The translations under genes were made by a program, and so were the position numbers. Source: Planococcus chinensis (lineage in GTDB: Bacteria; Bacillota; Bacilli; Bacillales_A; Planococcaceae). From it: DNA of 64,000 nt. The notes under the pieces were generated by a model, which made no database searches, was not told the origin of the DNA, and was given only the letters and a program-made list of their open reading frames with translations. This document shows positions 8,241 through 15,820 of this stretch, piece after piece (positions within the stretch are counted from its first letter, which is position 1; each line of letters starts with the position of its first letter). The stretch is taken from assembly GCF_020071995.1 (NCBI RefSeq), contig NZ_JABWTK010000002.1:310001-374000 (forward strand). Direction: 5' to 3'.

Positions 8241-8617
8241 TTACATTAGCCTTCAGTGGTTGCCAATCCCAGCCGTTCAAGCAAAACAGCTTCTATAGTA
8301 GCGGGTCGTTTCCAGAATAGAAGCATACAAATCCTTTCCTAATTGCTTTTACATTATAATTATTTCCCTTCTAGGTATAATTTACCTTATATTTTTATTT
8401 GTAAAATAGGACTTAAAAAGGCAGTATATTTTGAATATTGGTGCTATCATGAGGATTACAGAATAAGTTACGTAAAACACAAGTTGTGGAGGCGGATATT
8501 ATAGTACTTAACAATCTTTCAACTTTTAATTTTTCAGAAGCCGCTGCGAAGTCAGAAAAGAACTCTCCTACATGGATGACTGATATTCTGCCCATTCAAA
8601 TGGAAAGGAGAGAATCA
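8241..8617. other. Upstream region of the XRE/TPR regulator, with candidate operators
   Basis: About 380 bp with no supported gene. It holds an inverted repeat GCTTCTAT (8289-8296) and ATAGAAGC (8317-8324), the palindrome TTACGTAA (8468-8475), and CACAA-G-TTGTG (8478-8488). TATAAT boxes occur at 8355 and 8376, but no well-spaced -35 box was found. The palindromes are candidate binding sites for the regulator that follows; none is proven. Confidence 0.4.
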
Positions 8618-9907
8618 ATGAATACAGGTTTGCGCCTCAAATACCACCGGCTGAAAAAAAGAATCAGCCTAGAAGAAACTGCTTCAGGGATTCTCTCTCC
8701 GAGAGAATTGAAAAAAATAGAATCCGGCCTTAAAGAGCCGTCATTGCGCGATTTGGAAGCATTGTGCAAGAAACTTGAAATTTCTTTGGCCCCTAAAGAA
8801 AACCCGATTGGCCAAGTATTAGTTAAGAATTTTAAAACTTCATTGCTTCATCCTCAAAACAAAGGAAAAATCATGGAACAGTATGCTGACATCCACGATC
8901 ACCCGTTGCTTTTTGTGAATGAGGATATTGAGCTGGAATACAATATTCAGCAAATTCGCTATTTTATCATTACAGGTGATTTGGACAACGCGGAAGAAAA
9001 GTTGAAGGAAATGGAACGCTTCAAAGAATTTATGAACCAAGAGCAGTTTTACTTGTTTCATAAATACAAGGGAAATTATCATTACATTTTGAATGAATTT
9101 GAAACAGCACTTAAGACATATCAAATGGCTGAGAAAATAGCTCCTAATAGTTCTACTTCTTCAGAAAAAGGAGATTTATTTTATTCTATTGGAATTACAG
9201 CTACGCAATGCTGGGAAACTGAATTAGCTTTTCAATACACAGAAATGGCTTTAAAAATTTATCAGCAAGAATTTATCCCTAAACGAATTGTAGAATGCCA
9301 TATCAATATGGGAATTACTCACAACAGACTGGGTAATTACAAGATTTCAATAGAACATTATCAAAACGCTTCAACCATCGGAAGAAAACTTGAAATTGAA
9401 ATTTTAAAGTTTACTACGGAATACAACCTTGGCTATAATTATTTTTTAAACCAAGAGTATGAACTAGCTATAAACCATATGGAAACTGCCTTGACTTTCA
9501 TCCCACCTGAATACATCGCTGATAGTCTATTAAGTTATTGCCTAATTATTATGTCCGAATTAGAACTAGATAATATGGAATCAGCAAAAAAATGGGGAGA
9601 AAAAGGAGTTTCACTCATCAAATCTAAAAACTTAAATTTAGATTCCCCTACTAACCAAGCTTTCAAAGAATCTTATATACAATTTATGTGTTTGATTCAC
9701 TTAATAAATAATAACTTTAAAGAGTTTGAGGACTTAACACTGATTTATTTGATTCCAAGTTTGAAGGTTCATAAAAACTTTTATGAACTAGGATATTTTT
9801 ATAGTCAGCTGGGTAATGTATACTACAAACAAGCCCTTTATGAAAAATCTGCAGAATATTACAGAAACTCTCAAAGAGCTTACAAAAATTTGATTAGAAA
9901 AAGCTGA
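8618..9907 (+). CDS. XRE-family regulator with TPR domain (RRNPP-type peptide receptor)
   Basis: This 429-residue protein has an XRE helix-turn-helix at about residues 3-60 (LRLKYHRLKKRISLEETASG, then LKEPSLRDLEALCKKLEISL). The rest, from about residue 95, is a run of TPR-like helix pairs such as YKGNYHYILNEFETALKTYQ, CHINMGITHNRLGNYKISIE and GYFYSQLGNVYYKQALYEKS. This is the layout of PlcR, NprR and AimR, cytoplasmic regulators that bind re-imported signal peptides. The ATG at 8618 follows AAAGGAG; an earlier in-frame start (8486) lacks a site. The next gene begins 13 bp after the stop and encodes a secreted repeat peptide precursor, as expected of a receptor-pheromone pair. The gene is visibly AT-richer than its neighbours, which may mean acquisition by transfer. 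Target genes are unknown. Confidence 0.87.
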   Translation: MNTGLRLKYHRLKKRISLEETASGILSPRELKKIESGLKEPSLRDLEALCKKLEISLAPKENPIGQVLVKNFKTSLLHPQNKGKIMEQYADIHDHPLLFVNEDIELEYNIQQIRYFIITGDLDNAEEKLKEMERFKEFMNQEQFYLFHKYKGNYHYILNEFETALKTYQMAEKIAPNSSTSSEKGDLFYSIGITATQCWETELAFQYTEMALKIYQQEFIPKRIVECHINMGITHNRLGNYKISIEHYQNASTIGRKLEIEILKFTTEYNLGYNYFLNQEYELAINHMETALTFIPPEYIADSLLSYCLIIMSELELDNMESAKKWGEKGVSLIKSKNLNLDSPTNQAFKESYIQFMCLIHLINNNFKEFEDLTLIYLIPSLKVHKNFYELGYFYSQLGNVYYKQALYEKSAEYYRNSQRAYKNLIRKS

Positions 9908-9920
9908 GGAGTGAAGGTAA

Positions 9921-10340
9921 ATGAAAAAGAGTACTGCTTTACTTTTTACCGCAATATTAGCATTAACCAGTCTTTCTTTAGGTAATGCGACTGCGGAAAA
10001 TGAAGACGTAGCAAATGGATTCCGAGTACCTGAACCTTGGTCCGTTGGAACCGAAGTCGCCAACTGGCGTGTTCCTGAACCTTGGTCCGTTGGAACTGAA
10101 GTCGCTAACTGGCGCGTTCCTGAGCCTTGGTCCGTTGGAACTGAAGTCGCTAACTGGCGTGTTCCTGAGCCTTGGTCCGTTGGAACCGAAGTCGCCAACT
10201 GGCGCGTTCCTGAACCTTGGTCTGTTGGAACCGAAGTCGCCAACTGGCGCGTTCCTGAACCTTGGTCCACTGGAACTGAAGTTGCGAATGGTTTCCGCGT
10301 TCCTGAACCTTGGTCTGTAAAAGAGAACTTCAAAGCTTAA
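9921..10340 (+). CDS. Secreted precursor with seven tandem RVPEPWS repeats (candidate peptide pheromone)
   Basis: A 139-residue pre-protein. Residues 1-25 are a Sec signal peptide: basic KK, hydrophobic core, and ATA|E for signal peptidase I after residue 25. A short acidic stretch follows, then tandem units of 15 residues, WRVPEPWSVGTEVAN. RVPEPWS occurs seven times, starting at residues 35, 50, 65, 80, 95, 110 and 126. The first and last copies are preceded by NGF instead of W, the sixth has T for V after WS, and the chain ends VKENFKA. GAGGAGTGAAGG precedes the ATG. Coupling to an RRNPP-type regulator suggests that processing releases several copies of a short signal peptide that is re-imported. 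I know no named family for this repeat. A secreted repeat structural peptide or a bacteriocin precursor are alternatives, but no export, modification or immunity genes are nearby. Confidence 0.85.
   Translation: MKKSTALLFTAILALTSLSLGNATAENEDVANGFRVPEPWSVGTEVANWRVPEPWSVGTEVANWRVPEPWSVGTEVANWRVPEPWSVGTEVANWRVPEPWSVGTEVANWRVPEPWSTGTEVANGFRVPEPWSVKENFKA
10019..10318 (+). repeat. 45-bp coding tandem repeat
   Basis: Six 45-bp periods plus a partial seventh encode the RVPEPWS units. Copies differ mostly at synonymous third positions (CGT/CGC, GAA/GAG, ACC/ACT, GCT/GCC), with one amino acid change (GTT to ACT) in the sixth copy. Because the period is a multiple of three and stops are absent, long shadow frames open on both strands here. 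Confidence 0.95.
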
Positions 10341-10344
10341 TTTT

Positions 10345-10386
10345 AAAAAAACAGCAGCCGCTCTGAGGAGCGGCTGCTGTTTTTTA
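10345..10386. terminator. Bidirectional terminator between the peptide precursor and pgi
   Basis: AACAGCAGCCGCTC / GAGCGGCTGCTGTT with a 4-nt loop is a very stable stem with T tracts on both sides. Confidence 0.93.
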
Positions 10387-11700
10387 GTTATTCTTTTTCT
10401 CATAGCCTGGCTTACCAAGCAATTCGAACATATTTTGTTTATACAGTTCCACTCCTGGCTGATCAAATGGATTCACGCCGGATAAATAGGCACTCATCGC
10501 GCACGCCTTCATGAAGAAATAAAGGAGATAGCCTGTATGGAAAGCATCTACACGCTCCACTTCAATCGTCAGGACAGGCACTCCGCCTTCAACATGCGCC
10601 AATGCAGTAGCATTCATCGCTTGCTGGTTGACTTCATGCATTGTTTTGTCTGCCAAGTAATTCAAGCCGTCGCCATCTTCTGCATCAAATGGTATTTTGC
10701 TTTCGTGTTGATCTTCTGTAAAACTAATCATCGTTTCAAACAATGTACGGCGACCATTTTGAAGAAATTGCCCCATGCTATGCAAATCCGTCGAGTAAAT
10801 AACGGATGCCGGGAAAATTCCTTTCCCTTGTTTCCCTTCACTTTCACCGAATAATTGTTTCCACCATTCGTTTAAGCCAGCCATCGCGGGTTCAAAGCTG
10901 GCCATCACTTCGACAGAATGGCCTCTTGCATTTAAAATTTGGCGATAGGCCGCATAAAGATATGCATCGTTTTCAAAAACATTTGCTGATGCCAATTCTT
11001 GTTCTGCTTGGGCTGCCCCTTCGACCAGTGCCCGAATATCTACTCCAGCGACAGCTAAAGGCAATAAACCTACCGCTGTCAGAACCGAGTAGCGCCCGCC
11101 GATATCAGAAGGAATTTCAAAAGATGTGTAACCGCTCTGTTCAACCGATTTGCGAAGTGCGCCTTGCGTTTTGTCAGTAGTCGCAATAATCCGGTCAGCC
11201 GCTTCTTCTCCGTATTTTTTCTGCATCCAGTCACGCAGTACCCGGAACGCGATCGCTGGTTCGGTAGTTGTACCCGATTTAGAAATAACATTCAATGTTA
11301 CTTCTTTTCCTTCGATATAAGCTAAAAGCTCTTCCAGATAACGGCCGCTTAAGTTTTGGCCCGCGTAAATGACATCCATTTCATTCAAACCGAAAGACGG
11401 TTGAAGAAGGTCTTGCACCGCTTTTGCCCCCAAATATGAACCGCCGATGCCGATGACTATCAATACATCTGAATTCGCACGAAGCTTTTGTGCCGTCTGC
11501 TCTATTCGAGCCAGTTCGTCCTGATCAAAATTTGTTGCCCATTCGAGCCAGCCCAGGTATTCAGCTCCGGCTCCTGTTTTTTTATGGATCTTGTGATGCG
11601 TCGCTTCAATGAAATCCTGAATTGCGGTTATTTCGTCTTTTTCAATGAATTGTGCTGTGTACTTATCATTCAAAGATACTGTTTTGATAAAAACCACCAT
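10384..11700 (-). CDS. pgi: Glucose-6-phosphate isomerase
   Basis: Pgi interconverts glucose 6-phosphate and fructose 6-phosphate in glycolysis. The 438-residue protein has the family motifs VIGIGGSYLGAKAV near residue 80, NVISKSGTTTEPAIAFR with the sugar-phosphate-binding SKSGTT, and a C-terminal catalytic region FDQPGVELYKQN. Length and sequence fit the Gram-positive Pgi group of about 450 residues. The start is not certain: the ATG at 11700 has only a short AAAGG directly before it, but no better start exists. Confidence 0.95.
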   Translation of the reverse strand: MVVFIKTVSLNDKYTAQFIEKDEITAIQDFIEATHHKIHKKTGAGAEYLGWLEWATNFDQDELARIEQTAQKLRANSDVLIVIGIGGSYLGAKAVQDLLQPSFGLNEMDVIYAGQNLSGRYLEELLAYIEGKEVTLNVISKSGTTTEPAIAFRVLRDWMQKKYGEEAADRIIATTDKTQGALRKSVEQSGYTSFEIPSDIGGRYSVLTAVGLLPLAVAGVDIRALVEGAAQAEQELASANVFENDAYLYAAYRQILNARGHSVEVMASFEPAMAGLNEWWKQLFGESEGKQGKGIFPASVIYSTDLHSMGQFLQNGRRTLFETMISFTEDQHESKIPFDAEDGDGLNYLADKTMHEVNQQAMNATALAHVEGGVPVLTIEVERVDAFHTGYLLYFFMKACAMSAYLSGVNPFDQPGVELYKQNMFELLGKPGYEKKNN

Positions 11701-11771
11701 CCTTTTTTTAGTATCTTCAGTTTACCATGATTTGGCTTGATCAATAATAGATATGTAAAAAGTCTTACTTT

Positions 11772-12827
11772 TTATAGCAAGTAAAACCCAATTCCCATTA
11801 TCAGATAAGCAGCTAGCAGTGTTAATCCTTCAAACCAGTTGGATTCGCCGTCATTCATTACATTAATAGCAAGAAATACCGCTGTAATCATTGCCACAAG
11901 CTCAGATATTGTAAAGACCAGGGGCATTTGAGTAGGCATAAATAGCGAAATCAACACAAGAACCGGTGCAACAAACATCGCAATTTGCAAAGTGGAACCA
12001 ATCGCAATTTCAACTGCAACATCCATTTTGTTTTTCATTGCCATAATTAATGCCGAAGCATGCTCGGCCGCATTCCCTACAATTGCGACAATGATGACTC
12101 CAATGAATAATTCAGACCAGCCAAACTGCTGGCCAACTTCTTCAAATGTATGCACTAAATTTTCTGAGACATAGGCAACAATCAAAGTAGCGGCAAACAA
12201 AACAACGATGGCTTTGCGCTTCGACCATTCAGGCTCTTCGTGCTCAGTATCCATTTCGGGATCAGCATGGGCATAAACTCCGCGGTGAGTTACCAATTTG
12301 AAAAACAGCCCCGCTAAATACAGCAAAATCATAATAATGGAAATGCCTACACTCAATTGGATCGTTTCCGTTTCGTTCATACTCGCTGAAAAAATTTCTG
12401 GAATAACAAAAGCAACCACTACAGCAAAAATTAATAACCCCGAGTTATGCGAGGCATCATGGATACTGAATTTTTGTCTTTTAAATTTAATGCCTCCCAG
12501 GAAAAAGGAAAGGCCGCCGACCAGCAGCAAATTCCCTAATACCGATCCGGTGAGAGAGGCAAGCACTACGCCAATCAGACCCGCTTTCAGAGCAAAAATG
12601 GAGATAATGAGTTCTACTGCGTTTCCGAAAGTAGCGTTGAGAAGACCACCGATGCGCGGACCGCTGACAATAGCCAAACTTTCCGTAGCCCGTCCCATAA
12701 AACTTGATAACGCGACTACGCTGACTGAACAAATGATAAACATTGCTACGCTAGGCCAGTGCAGGAATGAACCGATGACGGTTAGCGGCACACCAATCAA
12801 TACAATGATGCCAAATATACGATTCAT
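11772..12827 (-). CDS. Ca2+/H+ antiporter (CAX family)
   Basis: A 351-residue membrane protein with two homologous halves. Each has the CAX acidic helix: GNAVELIISIFALKAG in the first and GNAAEHASALIMAMKNK in the second, which form the cation path. About 11 hydrophobic segments and an acidic loop (EMDTEHEEPEW) between the halves are visible. It should export calcium in exchange for protons, like ChaA or B. subtilis YfkE. AGGAGAGG precedes the ATG. It is not obviously part of an operon. Confidence 0.9.
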   Translation of the reverse strand: MNRIFGIIVLIGVPLTVIGSFLHWPSVAMFIICSVSVVALSSFMGRATESLAIVSGPRIGGLLNATFGNAVELIISIFALKAGLIGVVLASLTGSVLGNLLLVGGLSFFLGGIKFKRQKFSIHDASHNSGLLIFAVVVAFVIPEIFSASMNETETIQLSVGISIIMILLYLAGLFFKLVTHRGVYAHADPEMDTEHEEPEWSKRKAIVVLFAATLIVAYVSENLVHTFEEVGQQFGWSELFIGVIIVAIVGNAAEHASALIMAMKNKMDVAVEIAIGSTLQIAMFVAPVLVLISLFMPTQMPLVFTISELVAMITAVFLAINVMNDGESNWFEGLTLLAAYLIMGIGFYLL

Positions 12828-12942
12828 ACAATCCTCTCCTAAATTCGTTTTATGCTTTCATACCCTTCTTTTTAAAAAGATTAACGCGTTTCCAGAGGTA
12901 AAACAAAACAAAACAAATCAGCTCGTATTTTTTTGAAAAAAG

Positions 12943-12977
12943 ACAAAAAAAAAAAAACACCTCAAAGAGGTGCTTTT
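12943..12977 (-). terminator. Terminator of the amidotransferase-like gene
   Basis: On the minus strand AGCACCTC / GAGGTGTT around a 3-nt loop is followed by about 13 T. The plus strand shows this as an uninterrupted A run at 12945-12957. Confidence 0.9.
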
Positions 12978-12981
12978 ACAT

Positions 12982-13716
12982 TTACTGATTTTGGCCTTTG
13001 TCTTTTTCACATTCTTTGACAAAACGGTCAAATATTTTTTTAGAAGCCTCATCACCTTGAACGGCAAATTCTTCCGGATGCCATTGAATGCCCATGACAA
13101 ACTGATGTTTATCACTTTCAAGCGCTTCAACCAAGCCATCTGCCGCACGGGCAGCAACTCGCAATTCACTTGAAACATCCTTAACTCCTTGATGATGGAA
13201 AGAATTGACGTGAAAATTCTTTTCCCCCATGATCTCCAGCAATTGGCTGTTTTCCTCAAGCTCCACCGAATGCGTGCGGTGCGTCCGCATCGCCAGTTGC
13301 TTGTGCTGGAACAACTGCCCTTCAAATTGGGCCTCAAGGTCCTGATAATTTGTACCGCCTAACGCAATGTTCAACATTTGAAAACCACGGCACATTCCAA
13401 TAAACGGCTTATCCAGTTTCAGGAAATTTAAAATCAATTCTTTTTCGTATTGGTCGCCACCCGGATAAACTGCGCCCAAACGAACATGCGGTTCTTCTCC
13501 GTAAAGCGTTGGATTGATATCGCCCCCGCCTGTGACTATCAGCCCGTCTAATCGTTCACATAAGGCTGGAATGTCTTCTTCATCAACAATCGGAACAATC
13601 AGCGGCAATCCGCCTGACTGTAAAATAGCTTTTCCATAGACCGGGTCAAGTGTGTAAGTCTGGTCTTTTTCAACACGTGCTGTAATCCCAATGACTGGTT
13701 TTAGTGAATTCTTCAT
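12982..13716 (-). CDS. Class I glutamine amidotransferase-like gamma-glutamyl hydrolase (PuuD type)
   Basis: A 244-residue peptidase C26-type protein related to gamma-glutamyl-gamma-aminobutyrate hydrolase. The nucleophile elbow is FIGMCRGFQMLN (catalytic Cys), and the His-Glu pair is in GIQWHPEEF. The LIVTGGGDINPTLYGEE segment is typical of this subfamily. It should cleave a gamma-glutamyl amide; the natural substrate is not shown by its neighbours, as no other putrescine genes are present. AGAGGA precedes the ATG. Confidence 0.88.
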   Translation of the reverse strand: MKNSLKPVIGITARVEKDQTYTLDPVYGKAILQSGGLPLIVPIVDEEDIPALCERLDGLIVTGGGDINPTLYGEEPHVRLGAVYPGGDQYEKELILNFLKLDKPFIGMCRGFQMLNIALGGTNYQDLEAQFEGQLFQHKQLAMRTHRTHSVELEENSQLLEIMGEKNFHVNSFHHQGVKDVSSELRVAARAADGLVEALESDKHQFVMGIQWHPEEFAVQGDEASKKIFDRFVKECEKDKGQNQ

Positions 13717-13825
13717 ATATTTAAATTCCTCTTTTCATTAAAAGCATGCTTACGATATATACCCACTCTAAAGGAAGTATAAACGTTCACCATCATTGAA
13801 TACGACTTTGAAGCACCCATGCAAA

Positions 13826-13877
13826 ACAGCTTTCAAGGTACTTTCTTACGAGAGAAAACACCTTGAAAGCTGTCTGC
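13826..13877 (-). terminator. Long hairpin downstream of the alkyltransferase-like gene
   Basis: ACAGCTTTCAAGGT and ACCTTGAAAGCTGT form a perfect 14-bp stem separated by 20 nt. On the minus strand it is followed by TTTT. It probably ends the run of minus-strand genes from wzz to this point, though the loop is larger than usual. Confidence 0.6.
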
Positions 13878-13915
13878 CGAATCCTTTTATAGCCTCAAAA
13901 CTGCAGAAGGCATTT

Positions 13916-14233
13916 TCACGGAGCTTCCGGCGGATTGAATTGATAGCGTTTCAAATCAATTTTTCCGCGCATATCCACTTCGATTCCTTCTTCTTCAAGA
14001 AATGCCTGTTGTGCATAACGGGCTTCCTCATTTTGAATAACAATTTGTCCCTGTGAATTGACCACTCGGTGCCATGGCAGCTGGTGTTTACTGCTCATGC
14101 TGTGCAGCAATCTTGCAACTTGCCTCGCTCCCCGCGGACTGCCTGAACAGGCTGCGATTTGTCCATACGTCATCACTTTTCCGCTTGGAATATTTTTGAT
14201 TGTTTGAATTGCCTTTTCAGTAAATGCCTGCAT
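13916..14233 (-). CDS. Alkyltransferase-like protein (ATL), active-site Cys replaced by Trp
   Basis: A 105-residue protein with the C-terminal domain of O6-alkylguanine-DNA alkyltransferase: GKVMTYGQIAA (winged-helix start), GARQVARLLHS (DNA-recognition helix) and the active-site loop. The loop reads LPWHRV (residues 52-57). MGMT enzymes have PCHRV, and Trp at this position defines ATL proteins such as E. coli YbaZ and yeast Atl1. ATLs bind alkylated guanine without removing the alkyl group and flag it for nucleotide excision repair. It is therefore not a methyltransferase. It lies 27 bp after the HTH gene, at the end of a four-gene minus-strand run. Confidence 0.92.
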   Translation of the reverse strand: MQAFTEKAIQTIKNIPSGKVMTYGQIAACSGSPRGARQVARLLHSMSSKHQLPWHRVVNSQGQIVIQNEEARYAQQAFLEEEGIEVDMRGKIDLKRYQFNPPEAP

Positions 14234-14260
14234 TGCTGTTCCACCTGACTAACCCATTAT

Positions 14261-14740
14261 TTATTCGATGGCTTTGCTGTGCATCTTGGCTTCAGCCAGC
14301 AAATCCCCTTGACGATACCGCTCTACAACCCCTCGGCTAAATTCATACAACGGAAGTTTTGCAGTTTCAATTGCCAAGCCCTTACTATTGTAATGAACCA
14401 TTTTATAATAATCAATCATGTGGTCAATCAGTTCTTCCAAACCGTGAAGTGACTTCTCGTCTTCATGCTGGAAAGCTTTGTTTAAATGGATCGACTTGGC
14501 ATCTTCAGCGTAACGTCCTTCTAACATGTCTATATCTTTTACTGTTTGGTCAAACAACAATTGTTTTCTTTCATAGCGGTAATGATGTCTCCAATAAACA
14601 AATAATTCTTTGGCAACTCCCAGTTTTTTCGCACCTTGAGATGCACTTAATCCTTGCTCCACACATAATTCGTACATGATTTTCTTCAAGGATTTCTTGT
14701 ATTCGCGTTCAATGACTCCTTTATATTGCAAAAATCTCAT
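14261..14740 (-). CDS. Protein of unknown function with a helix-turn-helix-like segment
   Basis: A 159-residue protein, mostly helical, very rich in K, E, H and Y. Residues about 22-55 (LCVEQGLSASQGAKKLGVAK, then ELFVYWRHHYR) look like a helix-turn-helix of the kind seen in small Bacillales regulators or transposase-like DNA-binding proteins. The ATG at 14740 is chosen because GGAGGAGG precedes it; the frame is open upstream into the neighbouring gene. I do not recognise the family. It follows the FemAB-like gene by 55 bp and precedes the ATL gene by 27 bp, so co-transcription is likely. Confidence 0.7.
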   Translation of the reverse strand: MRFLQYKGVIEREYKKSLKKIMYELCVEQGLSASQGAKKLGVAKELFVYWRHHYRYERKQLLFDQTVKDIDMLEGRYAEDAKSIHLNKAFQHEDEKSLHGLEELIDHMIDYYKMVHYNSKGLAIETAKLPLYEFSRGVVERYRQGDLLAEAKMHSKAIE

Positions 14741-14795
14741 GTCTATTCCTCCTCCTAAAGTAGCTGTTTGCTTTGTCACCAGGCATGGATCACTG

Positions 14796-15791
14796 TTAAA
14801 CGTTTCGATATCTTTTAATGACATCAATTTCTTCTACAGAGATTAACTTCTTATAAGTTGAGGTATTATGGATTTTTTCACATATATAAAAGGTAGAAGG
14901 CTTCTGATTGGCTACTCCTTTTTTTAACTCCGAAATTTTTCTTTCTTCCCCTTTATAGTCCGCTCCCAAATGAAAGAAAGCATAGCCATTGTCACTTCCC
15001 CACTGGGCTATTTTCAGCAATAACGCTTTCATGGCATTAGAATCTTCCGCATCTTCTAAGCTTCCGTCCAAATGGTGGTAAATCGTGTCTCCCATAGTCA
15101 GTACGTAGCACGCTGAAACCAATTTATTTTCACAATAAGCTCCAAACAGATGAAGGTTGGAACCGAGCGAACTGATAAGCGATTCAAAATAATCATTTGT
15201 AAAAAAATAATAGCTATCCGCTTCTTCTCTTCGTCGCACTGCCGAATAATACAAAACAAGAAACTCGAACATGTGGCGGACCGTACCCAGTTTTTTTATA
15301 ATGATTCCCTTGTTCTCGATATTCATCAGCTCTTCTTGCATGCCTTTGGGTTGTTCCAATTGAACGGTATAGGTTTCATATAAAGGCAGCAGCTTGAAAT
15401 GATCTTTAAAAAATTGTGCATTGTCCAAAAGTGGATGAAAACGGATAAATTCCGCAATGATCTTTTCTTTTTCGCAAAAACCGAAAAATTCTTTTATGAA
15501 ATTGGCGGCCAAGTTCGCCGCGTTCTTTTTAGCTTTCAGCAAAGGCCCGCCATAACCAAATGGTGTGGTAATGTCAAAATAACCTGGTTCGCCATTTTCT
15601 ATCTTCCGCTTGATGAAAGGATAGACCACTTCTCCCTCGTCGTCGGTATAATAAAACATCAAAGATTCACCGGGGTCTAATTTCATAGCGCTTTGAAAGT
15701 ATTGGCTCGTGTAATAAATATCTGTGACTTGTAAAAAGTCGAGAATTTTTTGCCAGCGCATATGATCCTGTATGGCAATAACCTCATACAT
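14796..15791 (-). CDS. FemAB / GNAT-fold acyltransferase-like protein
   Basis: A 331-residue protein with a two-lobed GNAT fold of the FemAB or Acetyltransf_6 type. The N-terminal lobe has YFDITTPFGYGGPLL; the second has LHLFGAYCENKLVSACYVLT, YHHLDGSLEDAEDSNAMKAL and FFHLGADYKGE. FemAB-like proteins transfer aminoacyl or acyl groups in cell wall, teichoic acid or exopolysaccharide synthesis. The start at 15791 has AGGGGTG upstream; the longer TTG start has none. It follows wzz by 29 bp, so a role in modifying a surface polysaccharide is an inference. Confidence 0.75.
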   Translation of the reverse strand: MYEVIAIQDHMRWQKILDFLQVTDIYYTSQYFQSAMKLDPGESLMFYYTDDEGEVVYPFIKRKIENGEPGYFDITTPFGYGGPLLKAKKNAANLAANFIKEFFGFCEKEKIIAEFIRFHPLLDNAQFFKDHFKLLPLYETYTVQLEQPKGMQEELMNIENKGIIIKKLGTVRHMFEFLVLYYSAVRRREEADSYYFFTNDYFESLISSLGSNLHLFGAYCENKLVSACYVLTMGDTIYHHLDGSLEDAEDSNAMKALLLKIAQWGSDNGYAFFHLGADYKGEERKISELKKGVANQKPSTFYICEKIHNTSTYKKLISVEEIDVIKRYRNV

Positions 15792-15820
15792 GTATTTCAC
15801 CCCTGTTTCTTCACTCAAGA

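Noticed and set aside
8486-8617. Upstream extension of the XRE/TPR regulator
   Set aside because: The extra 44 residues precede the conserved HTH start and lack a good ribosome binding site, while the ATG at 8618 has AAAGGAG.
10019-10318. Repeat array considered as CRISPR
   Set aside because: Repeats are contiguous with no spacers, are in frame inside a secreted protein gene, and no cas genes are present.
9788-10466. Long minus-strand and alternative plus-strand open frames across the 45-bp repeats
   Set aside because: They arise because a repeat whose length is a multiple of three keeps all frames open. Only the plus-strand frame from 9921 has a signal peptide and a ribosome binding site.
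12945-12957. Run of 13 A residues as a possible slippage site
   Set aside because: It is the T tract of the terminator on the minus strand and is not inside a gene.
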